From Scortum barcoo (taxonomy: Eukaryota > Chordata > Actinopteri > Centrarchiformes > Terapontidae), in NCBI GenBank assembly GCA_023238725.1, contig CM041554.1, positions 20,260,050-20,324,049 of the forward strand: a stretch of 64,000 nt of DNA. Direction: 5' to 3'. Under the pieces are notes generated by a model. The model saw nothing but the letters and a program-made list of their open reading frames with translations. It had not been told where the DNA came from and did not search any database. The translations under genes and the position numbers were made by a program. Of the stretch, positions 48,061 to 60,098 are shown piece after piece. Position 1 is the stretch's first letter. Each line of letters opens with the position of its first letter.

Positions 48061-48526
48061 GAAAAAAAAAACAACCTTCCTTGTTTTGCCTCAATCAACC
48101 TTCTTTCATTTTGTTTCTTTAGTCAGGAAGGCCTGCTGAGAGTATTCAAGGGGGAAAAGTGCAGCTTATGAATGTGTGTGTGTGTGTGCGCATGGGAAGG
48201 AGACAGTAGGCAGAAAAGTGCTATGAACGCTATGCAAATGACTCCCATAAACACCACTTTAACAGCTCTTATATGCATTTAAGCTGCCTTTGAGTACATC
48301 CATTTAGCCCGTATATGCTGTACTATGTGTGTGTCTACACATCGTACAGCGCAGTGTGATGTGGAGTACAGTGCGGGTGAGCGTTGTGTTGACAGCCTCG
48401 GTGTGACAGAGGTAGTAGCTGCCTGTTTTGAGAGGCAAGTGTTTACCGGGAGCAAGCACAACAACAACAACAAAAAAAAAACAAATCTGGTGAACACGGG
48501 AGGCTTGTCAGTCAGGCTGCGAGGCT

Positions 48527-48587
48527 GGCAAACAAGAGCCTTCCTCTCACTGTGTCGGCAAACAATGAGCCTTCCTCTCCCACTGTG
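48527..48587. repeat. Short tandem duplication, period 30 bp
   Basis: GGCAAACAAGAGCCTTCCTC starting at 48527 recurs at 48557 as GGCAAACAATGAGCCTTCCT with the shared tail CTCTC(CC)ACTGTG. It lies just before the 42 bp and 254 bp duplications. Confidence 0.85.
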
Positions 48588-48605
48588 CCTCCACCAGAGT
48601 ATGGC

Positions 48606-48681
48606 CTGATGTCACACCTGAGCACCTCCCCGGGCCCCTAGTGGAGGCTGATGTCACCCCTGGCACCTCCCCGGGCCCCGG
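48606..48681. repeat. Short tandem duplication, period about 42 bp
   Basis: CTGATGTCACACCTGAGCAC at 48606 recurs at 48648 as CTGATGTCACCCCTGGCAC, each followed by CTCCCCGGGCCCC. The two copies are separated by a few unmatched bases. Confidence 0.85.
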
Positions 48682-48746
48682 TGAGCCTGAGGAGAACAAT
48701 AGTGTGGAGGGGGAGATGAGGGCGGGAGCCAGCTTGAATGTGCCTC

Positions 48747-49257
48747 GCATTAATGCTGCGATGCACCTGTGGTCAGGTGAAGATTCAACTCCCCTCTCTG
48801 TAACAGAGCAAAGCTGTGTGTTTCTGTGTGTGTGTGTGTGTGTTTGTGCACAGTTTGGGGGGTTAAATTCATTATCCGTACATCATAGCACTCCTAACCA
48901 CTCTAAAATGTCTGGAGGGGGACTGAAAAATACATAGAGGCAGCCACACACTTCAGGGAAAACACGGGAGCCATTGTGCTTGATTTATTTGCCTCAAAAA
49001 GCATTAATGCTGTGATGCACCTGTGGTCAGGTGAAGATTTGAACTCCCCTCTCTGTAACAGAGCAAAGCTGTGTGTTTCTGTGTGTGTGTGTGTTTGTGC
49101 ACAAGTTCATGGGGGGTTAAATTCATTATCCGTACATCCTGCACTCCTTAACCACTCTAAAATGTCTTGACATGAAAAATACATCCTAGAGGCAGCCACA
49201 CACTTCAGGAAAACACTAATTTACATTGTCGCTTGTTATTTATTTAGCACTCAAAAA
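48747..49257. repeat. Head-to-tail tandem duplication, unit about 254 bp, two copies
   Basis: Copy 1 runs 48747-49000 and copy 2 runs 49001-49257. Both begin GCATTAATGCTG(C/T)GATG, continue with CACCTGTGGTCAGGTGAAGA, share a CTCCCCTCTCTGTAACAGAG block, an internal GT array of differing length, TTAAATTCATTATCCGTACA, AACCACTCTAAAATGTCT, GAGGCAGCCACACACTTCAG, and end in CTCAAAAAG. They differ by scattered substitutions and small indels. The arrangement is a local duplication within intron 6, not a mobile element: no target-site duplications or terminal repeats were seen. Open frames across it are shadows. Confidence 0.9.
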
Positions 49258-51123
49258 GCTCTTCAAGGTGTGTGTATGTGTTATGTGTGTATTACCCCCC
49301 TCTCTATCTCCCTCTCTGGCACCTAACTAACTACTCTGCGATGTTGGTGCCTCGGAGCTAAAAGTGACACAAGCCGTCAATTGTGTTCCAATATTAACCC
49401 CCCTCTCAACGTCTGCATGCCCGTCTTTTTCTCTGTGATGTCGGCTTGATCAAAGAAGCGGCACTTTGGCAAAAAATAACCAGGGAGAGTGAGACGGAGG
49501 ACACCATGCTGCTCATAGACTGATGAACGACGGCCAGTCTCTCAGCAAAACACTGTCCCCCTGTTTCTTTTCTTTGTCTCTTTTTCTCAGTCTCTCATTA
49601 TCTCCTTGTTCTCTCTCTTTGAGAGGCAACACAAGGCGTTGGCTGAGCATGATTCAGTATCTTCTTCATTCAGCCAGACGGTAAGTAGTAGTTTGTAGAG
49701 TGTATGGTATACAATTTTATGGAGAGGGAGAGGCTATATGCTCAAGTGTTTTATATGGAGAGGAAGACAGCACTCGCCAACATTTTCCTTGCCCATTTCA
49801 TTCTTGATATGCTGAAGAGAGATTGAAAGAGGGCTGGGCGGAGGATAAAAGAGAAGCAGACCACCAAAGAGACAGAATATGATAGAAAGATGCCCCGTGT
49901 CTGTGTTTCATCTTATCTTAGCAGGTTCACCTAGCGGTGAGATTCCTCAAACGCACCTTCAGTCATCAGCAATGGGGGGCTGAAGGGAAAGGGACAGAAA
50001 AAGAGAGAGAGAGAAAAGAGAGAAAGTAAGCGTGCGCATGCATGCATGCACGCACACACACACGAGTAGAGAGAAAAAGGGAGAGATGGGAGGAGGATCT
50101 GTCTGTGGCTAATTCTCTGGGTGTGGGAAAGCAGAGCACCTAACACAGGTTGGCCTGGTTTCAGTAATGAGTTTGATTCTTCTCTCTGCCTCCTCAGTCT
50201 CACTGGGGACTAAGACTGCATAATAACATCCTCCACACACACACATACACACACACACACATGCACACACACACACACACAAGCACAAACAGGTCTATGG
50301 GGAGCTAATTATTCTCACCTGTGTTAATTATTGCTGTAAGCCAATCAGCGGACTCTGTGCTAATTAGGCAGTGTTAGGTCTGATTAGTGTTTTGCAGCAG
50401 GCCCACTCAAACTGTTATCTACCATACTAGTCCCCTCAGGCGAGAGAGGAGAGAGGAGAACAGGTGGAGGCTTGCCCTGTGTGTATGTGAGTGTGTGTGT
50501 GTGCGCTCATCCTTAATAATAAATAAATGAGGGAGTGCTTAAATTCACCATAAAACAAAGTCTTATCAGTTTCTTCTCTAATCAAACTTCCATTAAACAA
50601 AACAATGCATGCCATCAATTCAACCAGTCTCTGCCCTCTGAGTTAATTGGTCCTGGTTTGGGGTCATTTCTTTTATCTGGACAAACAGCCCCCGTGCCCT
50701 TTTAGTTAATGAGGGCTGATCCAGGATCAGGTCTGTCACTAATGGCTCCTTTTTGCCAGGATAACCCCTCGGATTGATCTGCACATCACACATGCAACCC
50801 CTGTCCTGACCCAGGAGCGCCAGCATCTATGTGTGTGTGGATGTGTGTGTGTTTGGCAGAGAAATGGCAGAGGTGCTCAAAAAAAAAAAAAGGAAGACAG
50901 AGAAGAAGAGAGTGGTAAACGGATAAACGGAAGGTCTGTAGACGATCTCCCAGCTGAGAGGAGTGAAAAGAAAAAAGGAGAAAAGGGAGAAAGGATGAGA
51001 GGACAAGGAGGAGGGAGGGAGAGAGAGGGGCAGAAGCTGGAGGAAACCTTCCTCTTATGACATGATTGATTTTCTTTCAGAGGCTTGAGCCTGTCACTAC
51101 TGAACACTTGGTCCCCCACTCCT

Positions 51124-51126
<3 letters not shown>

Positions 51127-51166
<40 letters not shown>
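51127..51166. repeat. (CA)n microsatellite
   Basis: About 20 uninterrupted CA units, the longest perfect array noted. Confidence 0.9.
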
Positions 51167-51169
<3 letters not shown>

Positions 51170-52139
51170 ACACACACACGCACAAACTCTGTGCCCTGAC
51201 CTCCACGTGTGCCTGCTGGTCCATACTGGGTCTAATGACACTGGGGCCTCCCACAGATCAATACTAAGCTGTCACTCAGCTGTGCGTACACACACATATA
51301 CACACACACAAAAAAACAGTCAGACAGATGCGGACATACACGTACACACAGGCGAGGCAGGGTTTGCGTTTGCACATTTGTATATGCTGGAAGCGATGTT
51401 TTCTACAACCTCAGCAGATGCCCTCCTCCTTCCCCTCCGCCCACACTCCCTACACACAAACACACACACATACACTGGACCAAAGCCATATTCTCTCTCC
51501 TCAGCCGTTTTCTCACCCTCCTGCTCCCTCACACAGAGAGTCTGGGTCCTGATGTAATATTGATGAGCGAGGATGGAGGCCCTATAAAAAGTGATAGGTC
51601 CTTGTGATTGTAAATTATAAATTGCCATTGATTTAACGTCAATGTCGACATATGCACGCATGCAAATGCACACACGCATACGTACACGTATCAAAATAGA
51701 CACACAACTGCTCATTTTGCCCAGGAGAGAAGGAAGAGAGTCACCCCCCCCACACACACACACACACTCTTCTTCTTGACTAACTTATTCCACGTCACTC
51801 ACCACCGCCATCTATTCCTGTTTCTTTTTTTCTTTCCATCCTCCCCCCTCCCGCCCTCCTTTCACTCTCTCCTCCTCCTCAACAATCTCAAGCACCCATC
51901 CGCTTCTCTCCATACACATCTCAAGTGCCACTTAGAGAACCAGACTGCAGCTCGAGCCAAAACTCTGCTCTCAGTGGCTCGTTGTGTTTGTGTGACTCGT
52001 CTCGTGTGTGACTTTTGGCGTCTTTGGAGTCCGGATCACAGAATGAAAACCACACAAACCGCCCCGGCCGTGGATTTTCTTTTAATTCTGGACAAGGCGG
52101 GTAATTTATGTCCAACTGGAAATCTGTTGACTGTGAAAA

Positions 52140-52310
52140 GCTCTGGCTAAAAACATTTGTTTGTCTCTGTTAAATCACTAATTATAGCCTGGCACAACAC
52201 AGGGCAGATGCAGGCTAATTCACCATTAGGCCGTTTGGTGTTTATTAAACTTTTATAATGTGATCACTCTGATAACGGCACAATTGTTTCCCTGGGCGTG
52301 TGTGATTATA
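52140..52310. promoter_or_regulatory. Candidate conserved non-coding element in intron 6
   Basis: Repeat-free block with AAATCACTAATTATAGCC, GGCTAATTCACCATTAGGC and GTTTATTAAACTTTTATAAT, just before a GT array. Motif-based call only. Confidence 0.3.
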
Positions 52311-52390
52311 CTGTTGTACCCCTCTGTCCCCTCCCCTTGTAATGGCTCCACGCCGAGTGTAATGTGTGTGTGTGTGTCCTTATATGTACG

Positions 52391-52413
52391 TGTGTGTGTG
52401 TGTGTGTGTGTGT
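52391..52413. repeat. (GT)n microsatellite
   Basis: About 11 GT units, with a shorter array just before it at about 52363-52377. Confidence 0.9.
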
Positions 52414-55400
52414 CTTGGAGCTTGCGGAGCAGTGTTTTCCATTTCTCATTAGAGTGGCACAGACTCCTGCTGCAGGGTCAATGGAGGGGGAGAGGGTGTG
52501 TGAATGTGTGTGTGTGTATGTGTTTGAAGGGGTGTGGGGTGGTAATGAGCGCAGGAACATATATACTGCACGGCGTCCATTAATGCTCTGAGGCAGTGAC
52601 ATTAGGCATACTTAACTAATAGAGCCAGTCTCTGCAATTACCCACTGTTATCTCTGCAGCTTTAGAGGGGTACCGGCTTTAATAAATGTTTGTAGTGATG
52701 AGATAAATGCCAGGTTTGCTCATTTGTAATCTACACTGCGGGACAAGGGGAAGCGGGTGGATCTAATTGTTTTCCTCCGGATTCAAGAATGTGGACGAGT
52801 TCAGAGAGGAAGAAGGAAAAGAAAAAGAAAAGAAAAAAAACATGTATTTTCCTTTTCAGAACATTTTCCTCCAGGTGTATCTTCTTCCTCCCTCTCTGTC
52901 TATCTATCTCAGTCTTTCTCTCGCTCTCTCTCAGCTCTCAGTGGGGTACTGTTACAACTGTCCTCCTGTCAAACAGAGAAAAGCAGTCCGTACCCGACGC
53001 TCACTGTCACGTCTCTGCCTCCTCTTTTTCCTCTGCCTCTCATCTCTCTTTCATCCCGGCCCACATCAGAGGCACGGTCGTGATTGTGTGTGTAAACATC
53101 TTGTCATGCTAACACGGGCCTCATGACAGAAGAGAGACGTGCTTCATTAACGGCACGCTTGCAAGTTTGTCTTTGTGTTTGAATGCGTGCGTGTGGGCTA
53201 TATGTCTGTCCATACGTGCTGTTGCAAGTGTGTAATGGTGCGCTTCTTGAATTTTCCGGGGTCAGTGGCAGAGACATGGGGGATTTTTGTGTGAGGTTCT
53301 TTTATTGTAGAAATGTGACACTACCATTGGCTACAATGTTTAGTTAACACCTTCGGCTTGTCGGCTCCACTCTAAACTCCTCTCTGAATATCCAGCACAA
53401 AGAATAGCAGTCAATTAACAAGCAAGTAATTACTCGCTACAGAAAATACACCAACGTTTTCACCTCCTTGCACAGCCCTCACTCTTTTGGCAGTAAATCT
53501 TCTCTGTTTGTGTGAAGACAATAGCTAGAGGAAGAGAGAGAGGGACTGGTGTAAGCGAGGGAAAGAGAGGGTACAGGAGGGAGGCAGAGGAGAATGCGGA
53601 GCTGTTAATTGTTTTCCAGAAAAAGGTTTGCGAAGGTCTGCACGTTTGAACTGAATGTCACCTCATGTAAATCACAGCCCCTGCGTTGGAGAAGCCAATA
53701 TCCAGGATAATTAGCGTGACTCTGTCTCTCCCTCTCCTGCGTCGCACGCGGAGATCGAGGAAGAAGGCGCCGCCGAGGAAGAGCGTTCAAACGCGGGGAA
53801 GACTCCAAGTGTGATTAACCGAAAAACCTTCAGAGTTAAATCTGGAGTCTTGAGTGGGAGGACCAAAAGAAAAAGAGACATAGACAGAGGGGCAGATAGA
53901 TAGATAGAGTGAGGGAGAGAGATACAGAAGAGATAGACGCACATGGATGGAGAAAATCAGAGAAGCAAACGCGGGAGGAGACGCAGGCGGAAAGGAAACG
54001 AGCGAGCGTTCCTCCCAGCGAGGTCAAGCCACTCGGTAAACAAACAAACAACATTAGCAGCACACACACAAAGGGGGTGAGGCAGTGTAAAACAACAAAG
54101 TGTCTCAGTCGATTGCCTACGCCTTACTTTGTCTCCCCTCATCAGTTACATAAACACAAACAAAGGCCTTTAAATTCAGCTCTAGCTTTTTGAAGTGGAA
54201 CAGTGACATGTGCTTGAGTCTCATTTGTTGATAATTAACGCAAAGCAAAAAGAATATATTAGGAATGTGAGAATATATCAGTCCTTTGATCGAACAATGC
54301 TGTTGACCATAATTGTCTGCATGTTGACGTCGCTGCTTTACGTCTAATTACAGCAGAGACACTCCCTTGAAGATTTCCTTTTGTCTCTTAACATTACCGC
54401 TCAAATTAGTCAAGCTCAATGTCACAAAACTCATATATAGGAGCAGATATGAAAAGGCTGAACTTGGAAATAATAATATGTTTACTAAACAGTCTATAAA
54501 GTTTTTTTATGTTTTTAAATATTATTTAAAATCATCCTGCAGAGGACCCTAACATAAAATAATTAGAATCATTCCTGTGTTGCAGAGTCCCTCCACTACA
54601 ATCACGCTCCATATCTCTCCCTCCCTGTCTCCCCCATGCCGCGCAGGTTTTCCTTCCATTGTGGCGTGTGAAACTGAGAGCGCCGCTCACAGCGCCTGGC
54701 CAGCGATCCATTCTTCCTGGACAGATTGATGGAAAACAATCAACAGACTATACATCTTGCTCGGGCACAGCGGGTCACCAACGCTCATCCTGGACACCTG
54801 GACTTACATCCTGGGCTATGGTGGTGGGGTAGAGCGTCAGAAGAGGGGATGGGACGGAAACCCGGCTGATGGGAAGTGAGACGCCCGGTTGAAGGGGGGT
54901 ACATGGAGCTGGCATGAAGCGTCTGGGTCTGCGTTCTCACTTAGCAGAAATAATCAGTAAACAATGAATCATCAGTGAGGGCTGAAGTCAGGGGCGGCTG
55001 GAAGCTGCACTGCTCGGTGACACACTGGCTGAGCCTGCTGGGAGAGGAGGCCTGAGTATCCTTCACTGAGAGGAGCTGGTGTGTCTATTCAATTACAAGC
55101 AGCAACACAGGCAGCCATGTAACACATTGGCTGCGAGAGAGCACTTAGTGGGCCGTGCGCTAGACTGTCCACACACATCAGAGCGCTGAGAAAACAAAGC
55201 ACCGCTCCTGCCGCACACACATAACCACGCATGTCCAAATGTATAGCATCACACCCAGAGGCACGCACTCGCGCTCTTCACGCCTCATTTGAAAAGCAAA
55301 TTGAGCGCATCTTCTAGGGCGACTCGCGGACTAAATCCTGGAAAACGTTACTCTTTCCTCGCTTGCAGCACCCCCCCCTCCCCACACACAAACACACACA

Positions 55401-55913
55401 CATGTGCACTTCATACGTTAGACCTTTCATATGGTAAATATATCTTCATTCTATTTAAATCCCCTACTATCTCTATCTCTCCGTCCTGCAATTTCCAACA
55501 CCAAAAACGTCTTAAATAGCTCTCCGAGAAGTAGGACGCTACTCATTTGGGTCAACTCTGGCCGGCCAAACCCCTTCATTCTGGGACAGAACAAACACTG
55601 ACACAAAGGCAGAGGGAACGGCCAAGGAGAGTGGCCAGGTCAAGCAGGGAATGTCAAGCAGTAATGACAAAGCAGTTTGCAGAGAAAAATAGAGCTACAA
55701 CAGCGCTATTTACAGTTGCTCTTGCCAAAAAAACTCCCTATGTCATGAAACCCAGAACTTTTCACTGTTATGACATTTGTAAATTACAGTTTATATGCCC
55801 TAATAAACTCGTTGTTACCTGTATTCAGCTGGGAAGCATTACCTTAAATACCTATAAAGTGTGATAGCAGCTCTGTTTGGTTTATTGGGGAAAGAATTAA
55901 AAAACAACAATGC

Positions 55914-55914
<1 letters not shown>

Positions 55915-55944
<30 letters not shown>
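55915..55944. repeat. (CA)n microsatellite
   Basis: About 15 CA units. Confidence 0.9.
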
Positions 55945-55948
<4 letters not shown>

Positions 55949-58530
55949 AAGCAGTTAAGTTAAGCAAGTGTGTTCCTCACCGTTTCCTCACCACAAAACA
56001 AAAACAGCTTGTGTTAATTTCATATTTCATTTCATGAAAACAAACCCCATGTTTGCTCTTGGAATGATGTGTTAATTTTTTTGCGGGGTGTTCGCAAATG
56101 AAAGCGAAGCCAGTTGTTGAGGGGAGCGAGAGCGCTGGAGGTCTGGATGAGAGAGAAAGAGACAGCGAATGTTTTAGAGGCTCCTCGACCTCCAAACTCC
56201 TTGCTGTCAATCAGCGCAGCCGTCCGTCCCCTGGGGCCTCGCTTTCCTCCAACCCCGGGGGGGGGGACCACCGCAGGGAAAAAAGAACACACCAAACAGA
56301 TGCAGAGAGCTGCAGGTCAGTGTGTGTGTGTGTGTGTTCGTACATGTATGTGTGTTATATTATTGCACGCCTGTGGATTCTTATAACTGCGCATGCGTGC
56401 GTCTGCATATGTATTTGTGTACTGTGCATGAGTTTATCTGAGGGTGAGAGAGCTGCAACTGTGTCTCTGTGTTTGTGTGTATGTGTGTGTGTGTGTGAGG
56501 CAGATTTGCAAGGCAGCCAGCACCTGAGGGAGGGGAGTTCTGGCTGCATATCGATGAGCCAGCAACTCTGCCTCTTTGCCCCTGAGCCCTGCACAAACAC
56601 CACAGCCAGCTCAGGGCCAGTCCTTTTCAAAGCCTCCCATAACATCTAATGCAGCTGTCTCTACCCCCACCTCCTTAAGACCGCACAAAAGAAAACAGCA
56701 CATCAACAAGAAAAAACTCAAATCTTTTAAAGTGAAAAGTACATGCTGAAAATCAAGGCGCAGTCAACGAAGACCTGTCCAACACCAAAGAGAAACGCCA
56801 AAAGTCTTAGGGGGAAATGTCAGAAAGAAAGGTGGCCAGAGACACACAAGAGGAAACCAACTGTGAAACAGGGTGGAATAGAGGGGAAATGAATGATCCT
56901 GCGTAAAATAAAACAGACCCAGGATGTAAGAAAGGAAAAAAAAGACTTCAGCATTCAGACGTAAGACATCTCAGCAGATACAATGTGAAGACTGCAGGAA
57001 AGCTGTACTGTAAGTGTGCTTCAACCTTCTCGCTAACACAGTCATGGATATGAAAGTGAAACTAAGCTGAGGGGACGGAAGGCGCTGCCAGTAAACCACA
57101 TTAGCATCAAATGCAAATGAGAAGGGGGCTAATGGCTGGACAGGTGCAGACTGGGCCTCTAAATGACACACATGCACACACACACATTTGCAGACACACA
57201 CACACACACAAATGAGATGGATGAATTAAACATGGGTGGGCTCGGCTTGGGGGGCTGGCAGGGCTGACATAAAGTCAATGACATACATTATTCACTAGTG
57301 CACGTTAGCCCAGCCAAGGCAACACATGACCTCTCACCCCAGGAAGTGCATCCAAACATAACAACCAAAACAATGAGGGGGTTCCCCGCTACGAAGGGAG
57401 GCAAAGAGGGGTAGTGTGACAAACAGGCTATGCAGCAAAATGCATTAGCTTGGAAAATGCAGTCCTCTAAAACACTGCTAGAAGCAAAGTTTTGTTTGTT
57501 CCTTCCAGATGTGTCAGGTGATCCGGTGCAAAGCCAAACCAGGTGTGGAGCTAACGCAGGCCAGAGGTGAGCCCAAACCTGGTGCTAACTACACACTGTG
57601 AGGCCAGGAGTCAGTCCGTTCCACTGGCTCACAGAACAGGAAATGGTCGGCCATGACATCATCCTCCCCGGGAGGAGCACTTCCTGCCTGACATTCTTCA
57701 CTCAAGACATACACACACTCGCCAGGAAATGGCCTCTATCAACACACACACACTTACTCCTGGGGAAATAACCAACATCGACGCAAATACACAATCACAG
57801 ACGCGCATGTGAGGAAATAGGCCACATCAACGGCGGGCTGCAGGAGTGTGTGCAAATGCAAACACACAAGCACGCACTCCAAAACAGCTATAAACCTGAA
57901 ATAACATCATCTGTGCATGTAAACTTGACACCCCCCCCCCCGACAACTAAATCAACACCGTCGCCCCTCCCCGCGCCGTGACTGGAAAGAGGAATCATGG
58001 GATATGCAGGGTTATCCAGTGGATCCTTATCTCTGGTCACAGAGAGGTTCTCTCCCCCACCAGAGAGGCACTCCCTGCCTGGGGGACACCCTGCGGCAGG
58101 CCTGGGGGAGCTGGACGGGCAGGAAAGGGCCACAGGACACAGGTGGTAGGAGGGGGGAGAGAACACATGGGGCCGCAGGGACAGTCATACCCCCAAAGCG
58201 AGTAGGGTTGAGAGATTAGTTTGGAATTATATGGAGGCAGCAAGTTAATGAACAAAAACTGTTCTGTGGGGAGATTTAAGAGTTTAAGAAAAGCTATGCA
58301 GAGAGATAGCAATGGTGCACACAGGTGAGAGGGAAATATGTTTGTAATTTGAGGCCCATCCAGGCACATGATAGTCTGACTAGCAGTGGCTGCATATGAT
58401 TAAGCCCACGCTAACTAGGAGCGATGGAGAGAGGTGGAAGTGGAGGTGGAGGTTGAGGGGTGGTGGGGGGGGTTAAGGGCTCCCCTCATATTATCCTGCC
58501 TCTGTAAGAGGCTAAAGTGGACCACACGTT

Positions 58531-58540
58531 TCCCAGGGGA
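58531..58540. promoter_or_regulatory. Perfect EBF palindrome TCCCAGGGGA (intron 6)
   Basis: Second exact TCCCNNGGGA match, with the same spacer bases as the one in intron 10. The flank is gtt/aga. Chance expectation is about one per window; two were found by eye. Confidence 0.25.
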
Positions 58541-59059
58541 AGACATGGAGAGGCGCACAGGAGCTTCTCACCTTTCAGCTGCTTCCCCTGCCCAGTGTCA
58601 GACACACACACAGACACAACATGTCACGCCAAGGCCCCGCTGACTCCCCCAGAACTCACCACCTCAGAGGTTAAACGCATGAAATATGGCATGAGTTGTC
58701 ATCTTAAGCGCCGACCGATTCAGATCAGATGCACTTTGAAACCTATCTAAGTCAGTCAGAGACGATGGCGCTCCTTGTAAAACTGAAAGCCCCAAACCAA
58801 AAACAGCATTAAAGGAAGATGTTTCGCTCGACTTCAGTAAAAAGCTGAGAAATGTTACAGTGCCTTTTGCTATCATAGCCTAAACAAACATGCTTCATAA
58901 TTAAAATCTGTATCGTATTGCTCCTTGCAGACGCTTTAAAGCCCAAACAAATTCTCTTTTTAACAGGAGGCGAGATAAAAGAGAGGGGGGGTGAGAGAGA
59001 TTCTCCCGGTGAGCAAGTACAGTACCCAGAGCGCTGCCGATCCACACTGTACCAGATTT

Positions 59060-59310
59060 GTTCTCCTAACAATCAAATAAGTTTCTCATTAGCTGACTTT
59101 ATTTTTCCTCATTCCTGCGGTTTTGCTGCAGTGGCCTGTTTCTCCCATCTTAACGAGAGAGAGCTAATTAGGCAATCAGACCCATTACTCTTCCAGAAGA
59201 GTTAGAGCTAGCCCAGCTAATTAGGGCTGTAAAATCTAATCATCTCTGCGAAACAGCAGAGGGCTAACGAGCCCTTATTTAACGAACTAAATAACTTCAA
59301 GGGTGGAGAG
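59060..59310. promoter_or_regulatory. Candidate conserved non-coding element in intron 6 with repeated AGCTAATTAGG
   Basis: The 11-mer AGCTAATTAGG occurs at 59162-59172 and again at 59215-59225, 53 bp apart in the same orientation. The surrounding block also has CTCATTAGCTG and GTAAAATCTAATCATC. TAATTA is the classic paired-type/LIM/Antp homeodomain core. Conservation is not tested. Confidence 0.4.
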
Positions 59311-60048
59311 GGGCTGCTGATGGTATTTCTTTATGAATTTGAAGGAGGGGAACTCATGGTAATTGAGTCAGTTTCACCCTCACAGTTGTTTGTTTGTTTA
59401 TGAATCTCTGATTATTACAACTGCCAAGAATATATTGGTACTAAATGAGCAAACGTATGAACCCTCCTCTCCTTTTTCCCCTTCAGTCCCCCTGTTAAAA
59501 CAAGCCAACCTCCCCCAATCGCTCTCCTCTCACCTGACCTATTTTCCTGTCCAGAAAAGAGTGCTCGCTGGAGAGGAAAAAAGGGAGATATTGCTGTTGT
59601 TTTCCCTCCCTCTGTTCTAATTTGTTGTTCGTTAATGCTGCCCTCACACCTGAGCCACTGGGCGTCAGGGGAATATCGCCAGCGAGCAACCGCAACACAT
59701 GCTCAGTGTGGGAAAGCTGTTCACGGCAGAGCTCAGAGCTGCTTCGCCGGGGTGGCTCCTGCTCAAACTGCGGCAAAGTGAAGGGAAAGTTTAACTGTGG
59801 CGAGTGCAGGAATATGGCGCCCCGGTGAAAACAGAGCGGCGGAGCGCGCAGATGGGAAATTCAACAAGTACCCACACATGAAAACAAAAATCAGAAATGT
59901 GGCACAGAGTGATGGGCAGGCGTGTTGTCTGAGGCCACGTGGTGGGGTGCAGCTGTCTCAGGGAGCGCTGAGGTGAGGCCTTTCGCTTCACTGGAGCGGA
60001 ACAAGGGTGGCGCATGCACACACAGACTCACACACATAGATATGTGAC

Positions 60049-60066
60049 ACACACACACACGCACAC

Positions 60067-60097
<31 letters not shown>

Positions 60098-60098
60098 G
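60049..60098. repeat. (CA)n microsatellite with GC interruptions
   Basis: About 25 dinucleotide units with two G-for-A interruptions. Confidence 0.9.

Noticed and set aside
48641..49170. Two similar plus-strand frames sharing MHLWSGED-like sequence
   Set aside because: They arise because the 254 bp unit is tandemly duplicated; the frames run into Cys-Val repeats from the GT arrays, so they are not evidence of a gene.
59622..59828. Short plus-strand frame with a Cys-rich end (CSNCGKVKGKFNCGEC)
   Set aside because: The CX2C pattern looks like a zinc motif, but the frame is 68 codons, sits in intron 6 on the opposite strand, and has no supporting splice sites or known family.
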